Source of the DNA: JAISJU01 sp031555675
Lineage (GTDB): Bacteria; Bacteroidota; Bacteroidia; Bacteroidales; Paludibacteraceae
Assembly (NCBI GenBank): GCA_031555675.1
Contig: JAVBUB010000130.1
Location: forward strand, 1-21,717
Length of the DNA: 21,717 nucleotides
Direction: 5' to 3'
Positions within the stretch are counted from its first letter, which is position 1; the number at the start of each line of letters is the position of its first letter. Below, piece after piece: positions 1-7,820 of this stretch. Below the pieces are notes generated by a model. It made no database searches and was not told the origin of the DNA. It worked only from the letters and a program-made list of their open reading frames with translations. A program made the position numbers and the translations under genes.

Positions 1-93
1 GAATATCTGGCAGAATATTTATCCGGGAAAGGATTATTTACCAGTGTAGAACAAACGGATTTAAAAGAATTTATAGCAAAAGAAATAATCTAA
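1..93 (+). CDS. 3' end of an unidentified gene (partial)
   Basis: An open frame enters from the left edge and ends with TAA at 91-93, giving about 30 residues that finish in KEFIAKEII. The composition is charged and probably helical, with no motif I recognise, so no function is assigned. It ends only 6 bases before the tag start codon, so the two genes are probably co-transcribed. The rest of the gene lies outside the window. Confidence 0.6.
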   Translation, partial: EYLAEYLSGKGLFTSVEQTDLKEFIAKEII

Positions 94-99
94 AAACAA

Positions 100-672
100 A
101 TGAAAAATTCAACAGACATATTCCGTTGTCCTTGGTGCGGCACTGATCCCTTATATGTAAAATACCACGATGAAGAATGGGGCCGGGAAGTAACCGACGA
201 CAAAACCATATTCGAGTTCCTTACACTCGAAAGCGCCCAAGCCGGGCTCAGTTGGATCACTATCCTCCGTAAGCGCGAAGGTTACCGGAAAGCTTTTGCC
301 AACTTTGATGTCGAAAAAGTAGCCGCTTTTACGGATGAAAACGTAGAATGCCTGATGCAAGACACAGGTATCATTCGCAACAGACTGAAAATAAAAGCCA
401 CCATTACCAATGCACAACATTTTCTGGCTGTACAAAAAGAATTCGGCAGCTTTTGTAATTACCTGAAATGTTTCCTGCCGGAGGGTAAGCCTATCATCAA
501 CAATTGGAAAACCATATCAGAAGTCCCCGTCTCTACTCCAATATCCGACGCCATCAGTAAGGATATGAAAAAACGGGGATTTAAATTTTTCGGCACTACT
601 ATCTGTTATGCACACATGCAGGCAACCGGAATGGTAAACGACCACCTGGCAGATTGCCGTTGCCGGAAATAG
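100..672 (+). CDS. tag: DNA-3-methyladenine glycosylase I
   Basis: This 190-residue protein has the full length of the Tag family. Tag excises 3-methyladenine from alkylated DNA in the cytoplasm as the first step of base excision repair. The structural zinc ligands known from E. coli Tag are all present with the family spacing: Cys10, His23 (in KYHDEEWG), His182 and Cys186 (in NDHLADC). The base-pocket segment LESAQAGLSW carries Glu44 and Trp52, which align with E. coli Glu38 and Trp46. The ATG at 100 puts the first zinc Cys at the expected distance from the N-terminus. It lies 6 bases after the upstream stop codon and is probably in an operon with that gene. The gene ends at a strong hairpin facing a convergent gene. 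Nothing is truncated. Confidence 0.96.
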   Translation: MKNSTDIFRCPWCGTDPLYVKYHDEEWGREVTDDKTIFEFLTLESAQAGLSWITILRKREGYRKAFANFDVEKVAAFTDENVECLMQDTGIIRNRLKIKATITNAQHFLAVQKEFGSFCNYLKCFLPEGKPIINNWKTISEVPVSTPISDAISKDMKKRGFKFFGTTICYAHMQATGMVNDHLADCRCRK

Positions 673-673
673 T

Positions 674-720
674 TTAACTTGAGTTTCTATGTTGCAGTGC
701 GACATAGAAACTCAAGTTAA
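674..720. terminator. Long hairpin between convergent stop codons, probable bidirectional terminator
   Basis: The 22-base arms 674-695 and 699-720 pair throughout, with one G-U wobble, around a 3-base loop (AGT). The hairpin exactly fills the space between the tag stop codon (670-672) and the stop codon of the minus-strand gene (722-724). The arms end in TTAA and there is no long T-run on either side. It is therefore an unusual intrinsic terminator, but its position makes a transcription barrier or mRNA 3'-end stabiliser the likely role. Confidence 0.75.
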
Positions 721-721
721 T

Positions 722-1510
722 TTACTGATACATATATTCTTCGGGATTGGAAATATAATTAGCGGGATCTTTCATTTTACCGGCATTGCGCTCGTTTATT
801 TCAATTTGTTTCTGCTGTTGTTTTTGCAACTGCTCTTTATTGGTAGCTTCATCATTAACGTATTCAACTTTAAAATCGAGTGTTCCATCCGGTTTATTGT
901 ATATCCAAACACTTTCTTTTTTGTCATTTACAAAGATACCGGAAGTTTGCAGGTTGCCATTATCATAAAATGACATACTGGCTCCATCTCTTAATCCGGC
1001 TTTATATTCTACATCAGATTGCAGCGCGCCATTGGGGAAGTATTCTTTGTATTTGCCATTGATTTTACCGTCGATCCAATCTATTGATTCGAATAATCCT
1101 CCTCGTTCATCGTATAAAATGGATGTTCCGTTCCTCTTACCATTTTTATAGATTTCTCTGAAGAATAAACTTCCTTTCGTTGAATAATAAAGCCATTCGC
1201 CTTCCTTTTGACTTGTCAAATATATGCCTTTGGCTAATAATTTACCATCATTACGATATAATTCGGTTTCGACAACATCTGTTGTGGGGTTAAAATTTTG
1301 CTTGGATTTCAAGTTCCCGTTTTCATAATAGCGAAGAAATATGCCTACAGGTTTATTATTCTTAAAAGTCCCTTCATATACTTTCTGGCCATTATCATTG
1401 TATTTTACCCATTTACCTTGCTTCATGCCGTTTTTATCAGTCACGTTCTGGGCTATAGCCGTAGTGGCAAATAATATTGATACTAAAAAAAATACAATGT
1501 TTTTTTTCAT
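722..1510 (-). CDS. Secreted YwqK/MORN-like repeat protein
   Basis: This 262-residue protein starts with a classical Sec signal peptide: lysines, the hydrophobic stretch IVFFLVSILFA, and a likely cleavage after AIA at about residue 20. No lipobox Cys follows. The mature part consists of degenerate repeats of the type YYENGNLKSKQNF / YFPNGALQSDVEY / FYDNGNLQTSGIF. Each has an aromatic, then NG, then a turn back into a strand. This pattern defines the COG2849 (YwqK) / MORN-repeat group. Residues about 225-245 are rich in Gln, Lys and Glu and are probably helical. In Bacteroidota such proteins are periplasmic or surface proteins of mostly unknown role. The common label 'antitoxin' for the family comes from Bacillus YwqK, and nothing here supports it. 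The gene appears monocistronic. Confidence 0.8.
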   Translation of the reverse strand: MKKNIVFFLVSILFATTAIAQNVTDKNGMKQGKWVKYNDNGQKVYEGTFKNNKPVGIFLRYYENGNLKSKQNFNPTTDVVETELYRNDGKLLAKGIYLTSQKEGEWLYYSTKGSLFFREIYKNGKRNGTSILYDERGGLFESIDWIDGKINGKYKEYFPNGALQSDVEYKAGLRDGASMSFYDNGNLQTSGIFVNDKKESVWIYNKPDGTLDFKVEYVNDEATNKEQLQKQQQKQIEINERNAGKMKDPANYISNPEEYMYQ

Positions 1511-1535
1511 ACGATTGTTGTTTTATTTTGCATTT

Positions 1536-1543
1536 CAAAAGTA
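1536..1543 (-). promoter_or_regulatory. Bacteroidetes -7 box for the YwqK-like gene
   Basis: On the minus strand the sequence reads TACTTTTG, a full match to the Bacteroidetes -7 consensus TAnnTTTG, 26 bases upstream of the ATG. No clear TTTG -33 element is seen at the usual spacing, so the assignment rests on the -7 box. Confidence 0.5.
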
Positions 1544-1633
1544 TGAAATAATATTGGAGGTTGAAATAAATTCAGGATGAAAAATTCAGAGGACTATTTA
1601 TTTTACGACTCACGGGGTAACTCTAATGAAATC

Positions 1634-1757
1634 TATAGCGCATAGAAAACACAGAATAAACGGAAAATCACATTTCTCTTATTGTGTAAAATGTGGATAT
1701 TAACTGAAATTATCATTCTATGTTATTCCGTTTATTCTGTGTTTTCTGTACGCTATA
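1634..1757. repeat. 124-bp inverted-repeat element (MITE-like)
   Basis: The arms 1634-1665 and 1726-1757 are 32 bases each and inverted, with only 2 mismatches. They begin with TATAGCG and contain the common core AGAAAACACAGAATAAACGG. The 60-base interior has no open frame; it includes a smaller pairing between ACATTT (1670-1675) and AAATGT (1688-1693). The element lies just after the stop codon of msrBA and upstream of the YwqK-like gene. It could be a small non-autonomous mobile element, a REPIN-like doublet, or a transcribed stem acting as a terminator. No target-site duplication is obvious. Confidence 0.7.
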
Positions 1758-1772
1758 AAAAAGACTTAAAAG

Positions 1773-2627
1773 CTAATCAAACCGCTTAACCCTGTTATGG
1801 CAATGAAACGATCTGCCACGACGGCCAAAATAATTCTGGTGATAATCTTCGGCTACCCAAAACGGTAAAGCAGGTGTTATTCTGGTTATCACATTATATC
1901 CCTTCGCTCTTAAGAGAGCTATCAATTTTTCCGCCATTTCTTTTTGTTGATCATTGGTATAAAATATTTCCGAACGGTATTGTTCTCCAACATCAGGCCC
2001 TTGACGGTTGAGTTGAGTAGGATCGTGTAATTCGAAAAAGTTCCTGGTCAATGTTTCGTAGGTTATTTTAGAGGGATCGAATATAATACGCACTGCTTCG
2101 GCATGTCCGGTGGTTTTAGCACAAACTTCTTCATAGCAGGGATCTTCTGTTTTTCCTCCGATATAACCGGATTCTACCGAAATAACGCCCGGCAGTTTTC
2201 TCATTTCGTGTTCAATGCCCCAAAAGCAACCACCCGCAAAAATAGCCGTTTCGGTATTATCTTTCGCATCGGGCACAAAGTCCATTGAAATAGAATTGAC
2301 ACAGTGCCGGGTTTGTTTCGGGGTAAAGCCTTCATTCAGGAAAACATGTCCCAAGTGGGCGCCACAATTGGCACAAACAATTTCGGTACGCCGCCCGTCA
2401 GCATCGGGAATACGCTGTACAGCACCGGGTATTTCTTCATCAAAACTGGGCCAGCCGCAACCGGAGTCAAACTTAAATTCGGAGTGATATAGCGGCGCAC
2501 CACATTGCTTGCAAACATAGGTACCTTTGCGTTGGTAATTATAAAACGCGCCTGTAAAAGGCAATTCTGTTCCTTTATGCAAAATTACGCGTTGCTCTTC
2601 GCGTGTTAGTTTTTTTCTTTGAGTCAT
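1773..2627 (-). CDS. msrBA: Bifunctional methionine sulfoxide reductase B/A
   Basis: The protein fuses an N-terminal MsrB domain (about residues 5-120), which reduces Met-R-sulfoxide, to a C-terminal MsrA domain (about 127-280), which reduces the S form. Together they repair both forms in proteins. In MsrB the zinc-binding CxxC pairs are Cys39/Cys42 and Cys85/Cys88, a Cys lies in SGCGWPSF (Cys57), and the catalytic Cys is Cys109 in RHCVNS. MsrA shows the catalytic GCFWG motif with Cys134. A further Cys in SFHCHN near the C-terminus could resolve the disulfide. I place the start at the ATG at 2627 (MTQRKKLTREE), giving 284 residues. An in-frame ATG at 2693 would add 22 non-homologous-looking residues (MWKIFYG...). 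The order MsrB-MsrA is the one usual in Bacteroidota, opposite to PilB-type fusions. There is no signal peptide, so the protein is cytoplasmic. Confidence 0.94.
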   Translation of the reverse strand: MTQRKKLTREEQRVILHKGTELPFTGAFYNYQRKGTYVCKQCGAPLYHSEFKFDSGCGWPSFDEEIPGAVQRIPDADGRRTEIVCANCGAHLGHVFLNEGFTPKQTRHCVNSISMDFVPDAKDNTETAIFAGGCFWGIEHEMRKLPGVISVESGYIGGKTEDPCYEEVCAKTTGHAEAVRIIFDPSKITYETLTRNFFELHDPTQLNRQGPDVGEQYRSEIFYTNDQQKEMAEKLIALLRAKGYNVITRITPALPFWVAEDYHQNYFGRRGRSFHCHNRVKRFD

Positions 2628-2721
2628 AATGAAGTCTTTTATATAAAAACAACAGTTAAGATCTTTTTGTTTTCCATAAAAAATTTTCCACAAAAAATTT
2701 TTTCAATTAAAAATAAATATG

Positions 2722-2729
2722 TTCCTTTG
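2722..2729 (+). promoter_or_regulatory. Candidate -7 box of the tetR promoter
   Basis: TTCCTTTG matches the Bacteroidetes -7 consensus TAnnTTTG at 7 of 8 positions and is followed by GCGC, as often seen. A transcript would start near 2734-2737, inside the first palindrome and about 20 bases before the ATG at 2755. No good -33 TTTG is seen. Confidence 0.4.
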
Positions 2730-2734
2730 CGCGC

Positions 2735-2761
2735 TAAACAACTGTTTAAAACACATGTTTA
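2735..2761. promoter_or_regulatory. Tandem palindromes, candidate TetR operator
   Basis: Two copies of wAAACA-NN-TGTTTA are set head to tail. They are TAAACA-AC-TGTTTA at 2735-2748 and AAAACA-CA-TGTTTA at 2748-2761. The half-sites are inverted and the two centres lie 13 bp apart. The first copy covers the predicted transcription start and the second overlaps the tetR ATG (2755-2757). This is what autorepression by a TetR-family dimer, or two dimers, would look like. The link to this regulator is inferred from position. Confidence 0.55.
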
Positions 2762-3390
2762 AAGATCAAACTACACCAGATGTAAAAGATCGTATACTTG
2801 ATGTTTCGAGGGAATTGTTCATTAAGAATGGATTTGATTCTACGAGTATACGGGATATTGCCGCAGCCTCGGACACCAACGTGGCCATGGTTAATTATTA
2901 TTTCCATTCGAAATACAATCTCTTTGAAATTATTTTTGAAGAAGCTTTTGATATTTTAATGGATAGGGTATTTTCTATTCTTCAACAAGATATTCCTTTT
3001 TTTGAATTAATAGAACTTTGGATAGATGCTTATTACGAAACATTGATAGAGTATCCGCAACTACCTATTTTTATTCTTAACGAAATAAACCAAAATCCGG
3101 AAAGATTAACGGAGAGAATACAAAGACGCGATCCGTTTCTCATTTTCGACCAAATGGCAACAAAAATAGCCCAAGAAGTTAAAAAGGGTACTATTAAAGA
3201 AACACCTCCTATAGATTTTATACTAAACGTTATGTCGATGTGCATTTTTCCATTCATGATTGGTAGCATGGCCAGCAAAGTAGCGCAAAAATCATCCGGC
3301 GAATATAACACGGTAATTAAATCGCATAAGAAGTATGTAATAGAGTTTGTTATTAATGCCATTGTTCCCAACAAGGACACAAAAGACTGA
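2755..3390 (+). CDS. TetR/AcrR-family transcriptional regulator
   Basis: With the ATG at 2755 the protein has 211 residues, normal for the family. The N-terminus (residues 10-56) holds the TetR DNA-binding domain. Helix 1 is VKDRILDVSRELFIKNGF, and the helix-turn-helix runs from TSIRDIA to NVAMVNYYFHSK (about 30-53), with the typical YYFHSK end. The C-terminal ligand domain is divergent and gives no effector. An in-frame ATG at 2719 would add 12 residues, but a probable -7 promoter box lies between the two starts, so the internal ATG is preferred. The activase gene follows after 77 bases in the same direction without a visible terminator, so the pair is probably one transcript. It is divergent from msrBA, which it may also influence. 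A short-chain or aromatic acyl-CoA effector is plausible but not shown. Confidence 0.9.
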   Translation: MFKDQTTPDVKDRILDVSRELFIKNGFDSTSIRDIAAASDTNVAMVNYYFHSKYNLFEIIFEEAFDILMDRVFSILQQDIPFFELIELWIDAYYETLIEYPQLPIFILNEINQNPERLTERIQRRDPFLIFDQMATKIAQEVKKGTIKETPPIDFILNVMSMCIFPFMIGSMASKVAQKSSGEYNTVIKSHKKYVIEFVINAIVPNKDTKD

Positions 3391-3467
3391 TAGTCTTTGT
3401 ATTTTCGGGGAACAACAAATAAAGAATTATTGTCATCATAAAGCACTTAGTGAAAAAATATAACCAG

Positions 3468-6400
3468 ATGCAAGTATTAAAAATAGGAATCGACGTAGGT
3501 TCCACCACTCTCAAAGTTTTTATTTTAGACCAGGAAAATAATCTACAATACAACGCGTACAAACGTCATAAGGCAGATATTAACGGAACTTTTACCGAAG
3601 AGCTGAATAACATTATGCAGCAATTTCCGAATGCTGCTTTTCAAATAAGTATAACGGGTTCTGCCGGTATGGGCATTTCGGAGCGTACGGGAATTCCTTT
3701 TGTGCAGGAAGTGGTTGCTTCTATTGAAGTGGTAAAGAATAAGTATCCGGAAGCATATACTTTAATAGACTTGGGTGGCGAAGATGCCAAAATGGTATTT
3801 TTCGAAAAAGGCAAACAGCCCGATATTCGTATGAACGGGAGTTGTGCCGGAGGAACCGGAGCTTTTATCGACCAAATGGCCGACCTGATGAACATTTCGG
3901 TAGACGAACTGAGCGAACAGGCTCTAAATTCAGAGAAATTATATCCTATCGCGTCACGTTGCGGGGTATTTGCTAAAACAGACGTTCAAAATCTCATTGC
4001 ACGTAATGTACGGGTATCCGATGTGGCTATGTCGATACTTCAGGCGGTGGCATTGCAAAGTATTACAAGCCTTGCCAGGGGATATGATATTAAACCCGAA
4101 GTATTGTGTATTGGTGGACCTCTGACATTTATCCCCGCCTTGCGGGATTGCTTCCGTAAATTGCTAAAAATGACGGACAGTGAACTGATTCAACCGGAAT
4201 ACAGCGAATATTTCCCGGCGTGGGGTACAGCGTTGTCGAACAAACCGAAGCAGGCGCCAACAGACTTGAATGAGCTTATTCAAAAACTAACGGTTATCAA
4301 AACTTCTACGCGTAAGGATGTATTGCCGGCTTTATTTGTCAATGAAGAGGAATATATAGAATGGAAAAGAAACCGCCGTATTAAACCATTGAAGAAAGAA
4401 GAACTGGGTGCTAACAAAGAAATAGAATGCTTTTTGGGCATCGACTCGGGTTCTACAACTACCAAGATACTGATTATGGATACCAATGGCAATACGGTAT
4501 ATACTTTTTATGGCCCAAACGAAGGTAATCCACTGAAAAAGGTAATAGAAGGACTGCGAATTTTTTATAACGAAGCCAAAGAAAAAGGTGTTTCGTTCCG
4601 CTTTATATCATCCGCTGCTACGGGATATGGAGAGGATCTTATTAAATCGGCGCTTGGACTTGATTATGGTATTGTAGAAACCATGGCGCACTTATCGGGA
4701 GCACAATATGTAGACCCGAAAGTATCTTTTGTACTTGACATTGGTGGGCAGGACATCAAGTCTATTTTTACCAACGAGGGTGTTATTTCGAACGTGGAGT
4801 TAAACGAAGCCTGTTCTTCGGGATGCGGTTCGTTCTTGCAAAACTTTGCTTCTACCATGCACATGACGCTGCCTGAATTTGCCGAAGCCGCGTGTCTGGC
4901 AGAATTGCCAAGCGACCTGGGTTCTCGCTGCACCGTATTTATGAACTCCAAGGTAAAACAATCTCTTCGTGAGAATGCCGGATTGGGTGATATTGCCGCA
5001 GGCTTGGCTTACTCTGTTGTAAAAAACTGTTTGTTTAAAGTCCTCAAAATATCTAACCTCAACCAGTTGGGCGATCATATTGTTGTACAGGGAGGAACTT
5101 TCCGCAACGACGCCGTATACCGCGCGTTGGAACTTCTTTCGGAAAAATCGGTAAGTTCTACCGACCATCCGGAATTGATGGGAGCTCTAGGCGCAGCCCT
5201 TTACGCCCAGAAAATGTGGCGCAAAAACAGTAAGCAAACTACTTTTACCGGAAAAGGGACTTTACCTGATGTAGCCAATATAAAAACCAAAGAAATACAA
5301 TGTAAAAGTTGTACCAATCAATGTTCCGTCGTACGTTTCGATTTTGACAACGGCAATGTGAGCTATGCTGGAAATAAATGCGAGAAAGTATTTTACAATA
5401 AGAATTCGGCTCCCGAAAAAGGACATAATTCTTTCGATATAAAAAATAAATTGTTGTTTGACAGAGCACTGACCTCTCCCCCCGCCCTCTCCAAAGGAGA
5501 GGGAGCTAGAATCGGCATTCCACGCGCGCTCAATATGTTTGAGAACTTCCCATTTTGGCATACCCTGCTTACCGAATGTGGTTTTCAGGTAGAAGTATCG
5601 CCGGAATCAACTTTCTCGTTATATCAAAAAGGTGTGGGGAGCGTTATGTCAGAAAACATCTGCTTCCCGGCCAAATTGGTGCACGGCCACATTCAATCGT
5701 TGGTTGAAGCAAAAGTCGACAGGATTTTTTATCCGATTGTACCGAAAGACCAAAAAGAATTTAACAAATCTACCAACTCGTTCAATTGTCCGGTAGTAAG
5801 CGGATATCCGGATGTAATCAAAAGTTCAATGGATCCGGCAGAACGTTCTGGAATTCCTTTTGATAAACCGGTTATTACTTTTAGCAACGACAAAGCATTG
5901 GAAAAAGCTTGCTATAAATATGTTACTTCGCTGGGAATATCGAAAAAAGTATTTCAAAAAGCTTTCAAAAAAGCATTGAACGAACGTCAACAGGTAAAAG
6001 GGCTTTTAAAAGATAAACAAAAAGAATTATTAGACCGGGTAGTAGCAGAAGGCAAAACAGCTTTTGTAGTCGCCGGACGGCCATACCACACAGATCCGCT
6101 TGTACACCAGAAAGTCGGGCAAATACTTTCGGATTTGGGCGTAAATGTGTTTACCGACGATATATTCCGCAAGGAAGAGAGCGAAGGCTTTGCCTATCTT
6201 AACCTGGTATCGCAGTGGGCATACCCCAACCGCGTGGTACAAACGGCTATGGAAGTAGCACAATTACCTCAAAACGTTCAAATGATCCAGTTGAATTCTT
6301 TTGGATGTGGCCCCGACTCATTTTTTATGGACGAAATAGGAGACGTGCTTCGCAAGGCTGGCAAAAACCATACTATTTTGAGAATAGACGAAATTGCCAG

Positions 6401-7718
6401 TCCGGGCTCCATACGCCTGCGTTGCCGTTCGCTGATAGAATCGCTCAAGGCTTCTACAGCATTCGTCGAAACAGAAAAAGCCGAACCATACAAAGGTTAT
6501 AATATACCTTACAGGGTAGAAGATCGTAAGAAAACAATCCTCATTCCATGGTTTGCCGATTTCCTTTCCCCATTTATTCCTGTTATCGGAGAACTGGCAG
6601 GATATAAGGTAGTAAATCTGCCAAAGACGTCGAAAGAAGCTGCCGAAACCGGCCTGAAATATGGGCATAACGAAGTTTGTTATCCGTCGACTCTGGTACT
6701 TGGCGATATTATTAAAGGATTGCAATCCGGCAATTATGATACAGACGATGTAGTTATTGCCATTACGCAGACAGGCGGGCAATGTCGCGCCACCAACTAC
6801 CTGGCGCAATTAAAATCAGGATTGACACATGCCGGTTTCGGACATATTCCGGTAGTAGCAGTAGGTGGCGAGGCCTACCAGAACAAACAGGAAGAATTTA
6901 AGCTACCGGTATTTAAACTAACCAACATTACCGTATATACATTATTGTATGGAGATGCTTTACAACAGATGTATAACTCTACCATTGTACGCGAAAGGGA
7001 AAAAGGGCAAACACAAAAAACATTTGACCTGTATATTGAAAAAGGAATAAAGGCTGTCAGGAAAAAAGATATAAAACAGTTGCTCCGCTTATTGCAGGAA
7101 GCCGTTGCCGAATTTAACAAGATTCCTATCAATGACCTGGAATATACTAAAATAGGTTTGATCGGAGAAATTTACATCAAATACAATAATTTCGGGCAGG
7201 CTTATATTACGCAATGGCTTCAGGCGCAAGGCATGGAAGTAGTAACACCACCGATCCTCGATTTTTTTATGCAATATTTTGTCAACTCGAAAGTGGATAT
7301 TCAGAACGGATTGAAAAAAGAGAGCGCCATGGGAAAATATTTCACACCGTTGATCTGGAAATATATGTATTCTAAAATCAATAAGATAGACGTGATTATG
7401 AAAGATTACCGTTTCTATTATCCGGCAGAGTCTATCTACGAAAAAGCGGAATACGCAAAAGAAGTTCTCGACCTTTCCAACCAGTTTGGCGAAGGCTGGC
7501 TGGTAGCCGCAGAAGTAGCTTGTTATGCCCATTCAGGTATTAACAAAGTGGTTTGCATACAGCCTTTCGGATGCATTGCCAACCACGTGGTAGCCAAAGG
7601 TATAGAAAAGCGTTTAAGGAAATTCTATCCAAATGTGAACATGCTTTACCTTGATATTGACGGCGGAGTGGCGGAAGTGAACCTGCAAAACAGGTTGCAT
7701 TTTATGATTAATGAGTAG
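3468..7718 (+). CDS. Multidomain acyl-CoA dehydratase activase-related iron-sulfur protein
   Basis: The protein is about 1416 residues long. Residue numbers here count from an alternative GTG at 3450; subtract 6 for the preferred ATG at 3468. Two BadF/BcrA/HgdC-type ATPase modules come first. Module 1 has GIDVGSTT (13-20), DLGGEDAK, Cys132 in NGSCAGGTG and Cys171 in SRCGVF. Module 2 has GIDSGSTT (330-337), DIGGQD, Cys455 in NEACSSGCG and Cys494 in SRCTVF. In HgdC such cysteines hold the [4Fe-4S] cluster at the dimer interface, so one chain may mimic the dimer. A Cys cluster (618, 621, 625, 644) follows. A DUF2229/HgdB-like half then carries Cys738, 780, 953, 1077 (CYPSTLV), 1112 (GGQCRATNY) and 1375 (PFGCIANH). 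By homology it couples ATP hydrolysis to low-potential electron transfer; its substrate is unknown. No separate dehydratase genes are adjacent. Residues around 674-686 are encoded by a palindromic repeat. Confidence 0.9.
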   Translation: MQVLKIGIDVGSTTLKVFILDQENNLQYNAYKRHKADINGTFTEELNNIMQQFPNAAFQISITGSAGMGISERTGIPFVQEVVASIEVVKNKYPEAYTLIDLGGEDAKMVFFEKGKQPDIRMNGSCAGGTGAFIDQMADLMNISVDELSEQALNSEKLYPIASRCGVFAKTDVQNLIARNVRVSDVAMSILQAVALQSITSLARGYDIKPEVLCIGGPLTFIPALRDCFRKLLKMTDSELIQPEYSEYFPAWGTALSNKPKQAPTDLNELIQKLTVIKTSTRKDVLPALFVNEEEYIEWKRNRRIKPLKKEELGANKEIECFLGIDSGSTTTKILIMDTNGNTVYTFYGPNEGNPLKKVIEGLRIFYNEAKEKGVSFRFISSAATGYGEDLIKSALGLDYGIVETMAHLSGAQYVDPKVSFVLDIGGQDIKSIFTNEGVISNVELNEACSSGCGSFLQNFASTMHMTLPEFAEAACLAELPSDLGSRCTVFMNSKVKQSLRENAGLGDIAAGLAYSVVKNCLFKVLKISNLNQLGDHIVVQGGTFRNDAVYRALELLSEKSVSSTDHPELMGALGAALYAQKMWRKNSKQTTFTGKGTLPDVANIKTKEIQCKSCTNQCSVVRFDFDNGNVSYAGNKCEKVFYNKNSAPEKGHNSFDIKNKLLFDRALTSPPALSKGEGARIGIPRALNMFENFPFWHTLLTECGFQVEVSPESTFSLYQKGVGSVMSENICFPAKLVHGHIQSLVEAKVDRIFYPIVPKDQKEFNKSTNSFNCPVVSGYPDVIKSSMDPAERSGIPFDKPVITFSNDKALEKACYKYVTSLGISKKVFQKAFKKALNERQQVKGLLKDKQKELLDRVVAEGKTAFVVAGRPYHTDPLVHQKVGQILSDLGVNVFTDDIFRKEESEGFAYLNLVSQWAYPNRVVQTAMEVAQLPQNVQMIQLNSFGCGPDSFFMDEIGDVLRKAGKNHTILRIDEIASPGSIRLRCRSLIESLKASTAFVETEKAEPYKGYNIPYRVEDRKKTILIPWFADFLSPFIPVIGELAGYKVVNLPKTSKEAAETGLKYGHNEVCYPSTLVLGDIIKGLQSGNYDTDDVVIAITQTGGQCRATNYLAQLKSGLTHAGFGHIPVVAVGGEAYQNKQEEFKLPVFKLTNITVYTLLYGDALQQMYNSTIVREREKGQTQKTFDLYIEKGIKAVRKKDIKQLLRLLQEAVAEFNKIPINDLEYTKIGLIGEIYIKYNNFGQAYITQWLQAQGMEVVTPPILDFFMQYFVNSKVDIQNGLKKESAMGKYFTPLIWKYMYSKINKIDVIMKDYRFYYPAESIYEKAEYAKEVLDLSNQFGEGWLVAAEVACYAHSGINKVVCIQPFGCIANHVVAKGIEKRLRKFYPNVNMLYLDIDGGVAEVNLQNRLHFMINE
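5471..5506. repeat. C-rich palindromic (REP-like) repeat inside the activase gene
   Basis: The segment contains CCCTCTCC-AAA-GGAGAGGG (5485-5503), an 8-base perfect stem with a 3-base loop, preceded by CCTCTCCCCCCG. It resembles C-rich palindromes I know as dispersed intergenic repeats in Bacteroidota genomes. Here it is read in frame as TSPPALSKGEGA in the linker just before the GIPRALN motif, so it does not break the protein. Its local base composition is unlike the surrounding AT-rich gene. Confidence 0.6.
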
Positions 7719-7820
7719 TTTCTTGTATAATAGTTAATACGATGCAAATATTGATTATTTTTTTACATTTATTTCATACTTTGAGGTTCACCCACAAAAA
7801 TTGTATATATGAAATATGAA

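Noticed and set aside
2628..2693. Upstream ATG extending msrBA by 22 residues
   Set aside because: The added residues (MWKIFYGKQK...) do not resemble the MsrB N-terminus, which begins normally at the ATG at 2627.
2719..2754. Upstream ATG extending the TetR protein by 12 residues
   Set aside because: A probable -7 promoter box and the operator lie in this stretch, and the TetR domain is complete from 2755.
6318..6809. 163-codon open frame antisense to the activase gene
   Set aside because: The plus-strand frame has clear conserved motifs throughout; the antisense product shows no family features.
7719..7820. Terminator or further gene directly after the activase
   Set aside because: There is a run of seven T near 7757 but no convincing stem before it and no coding frame.
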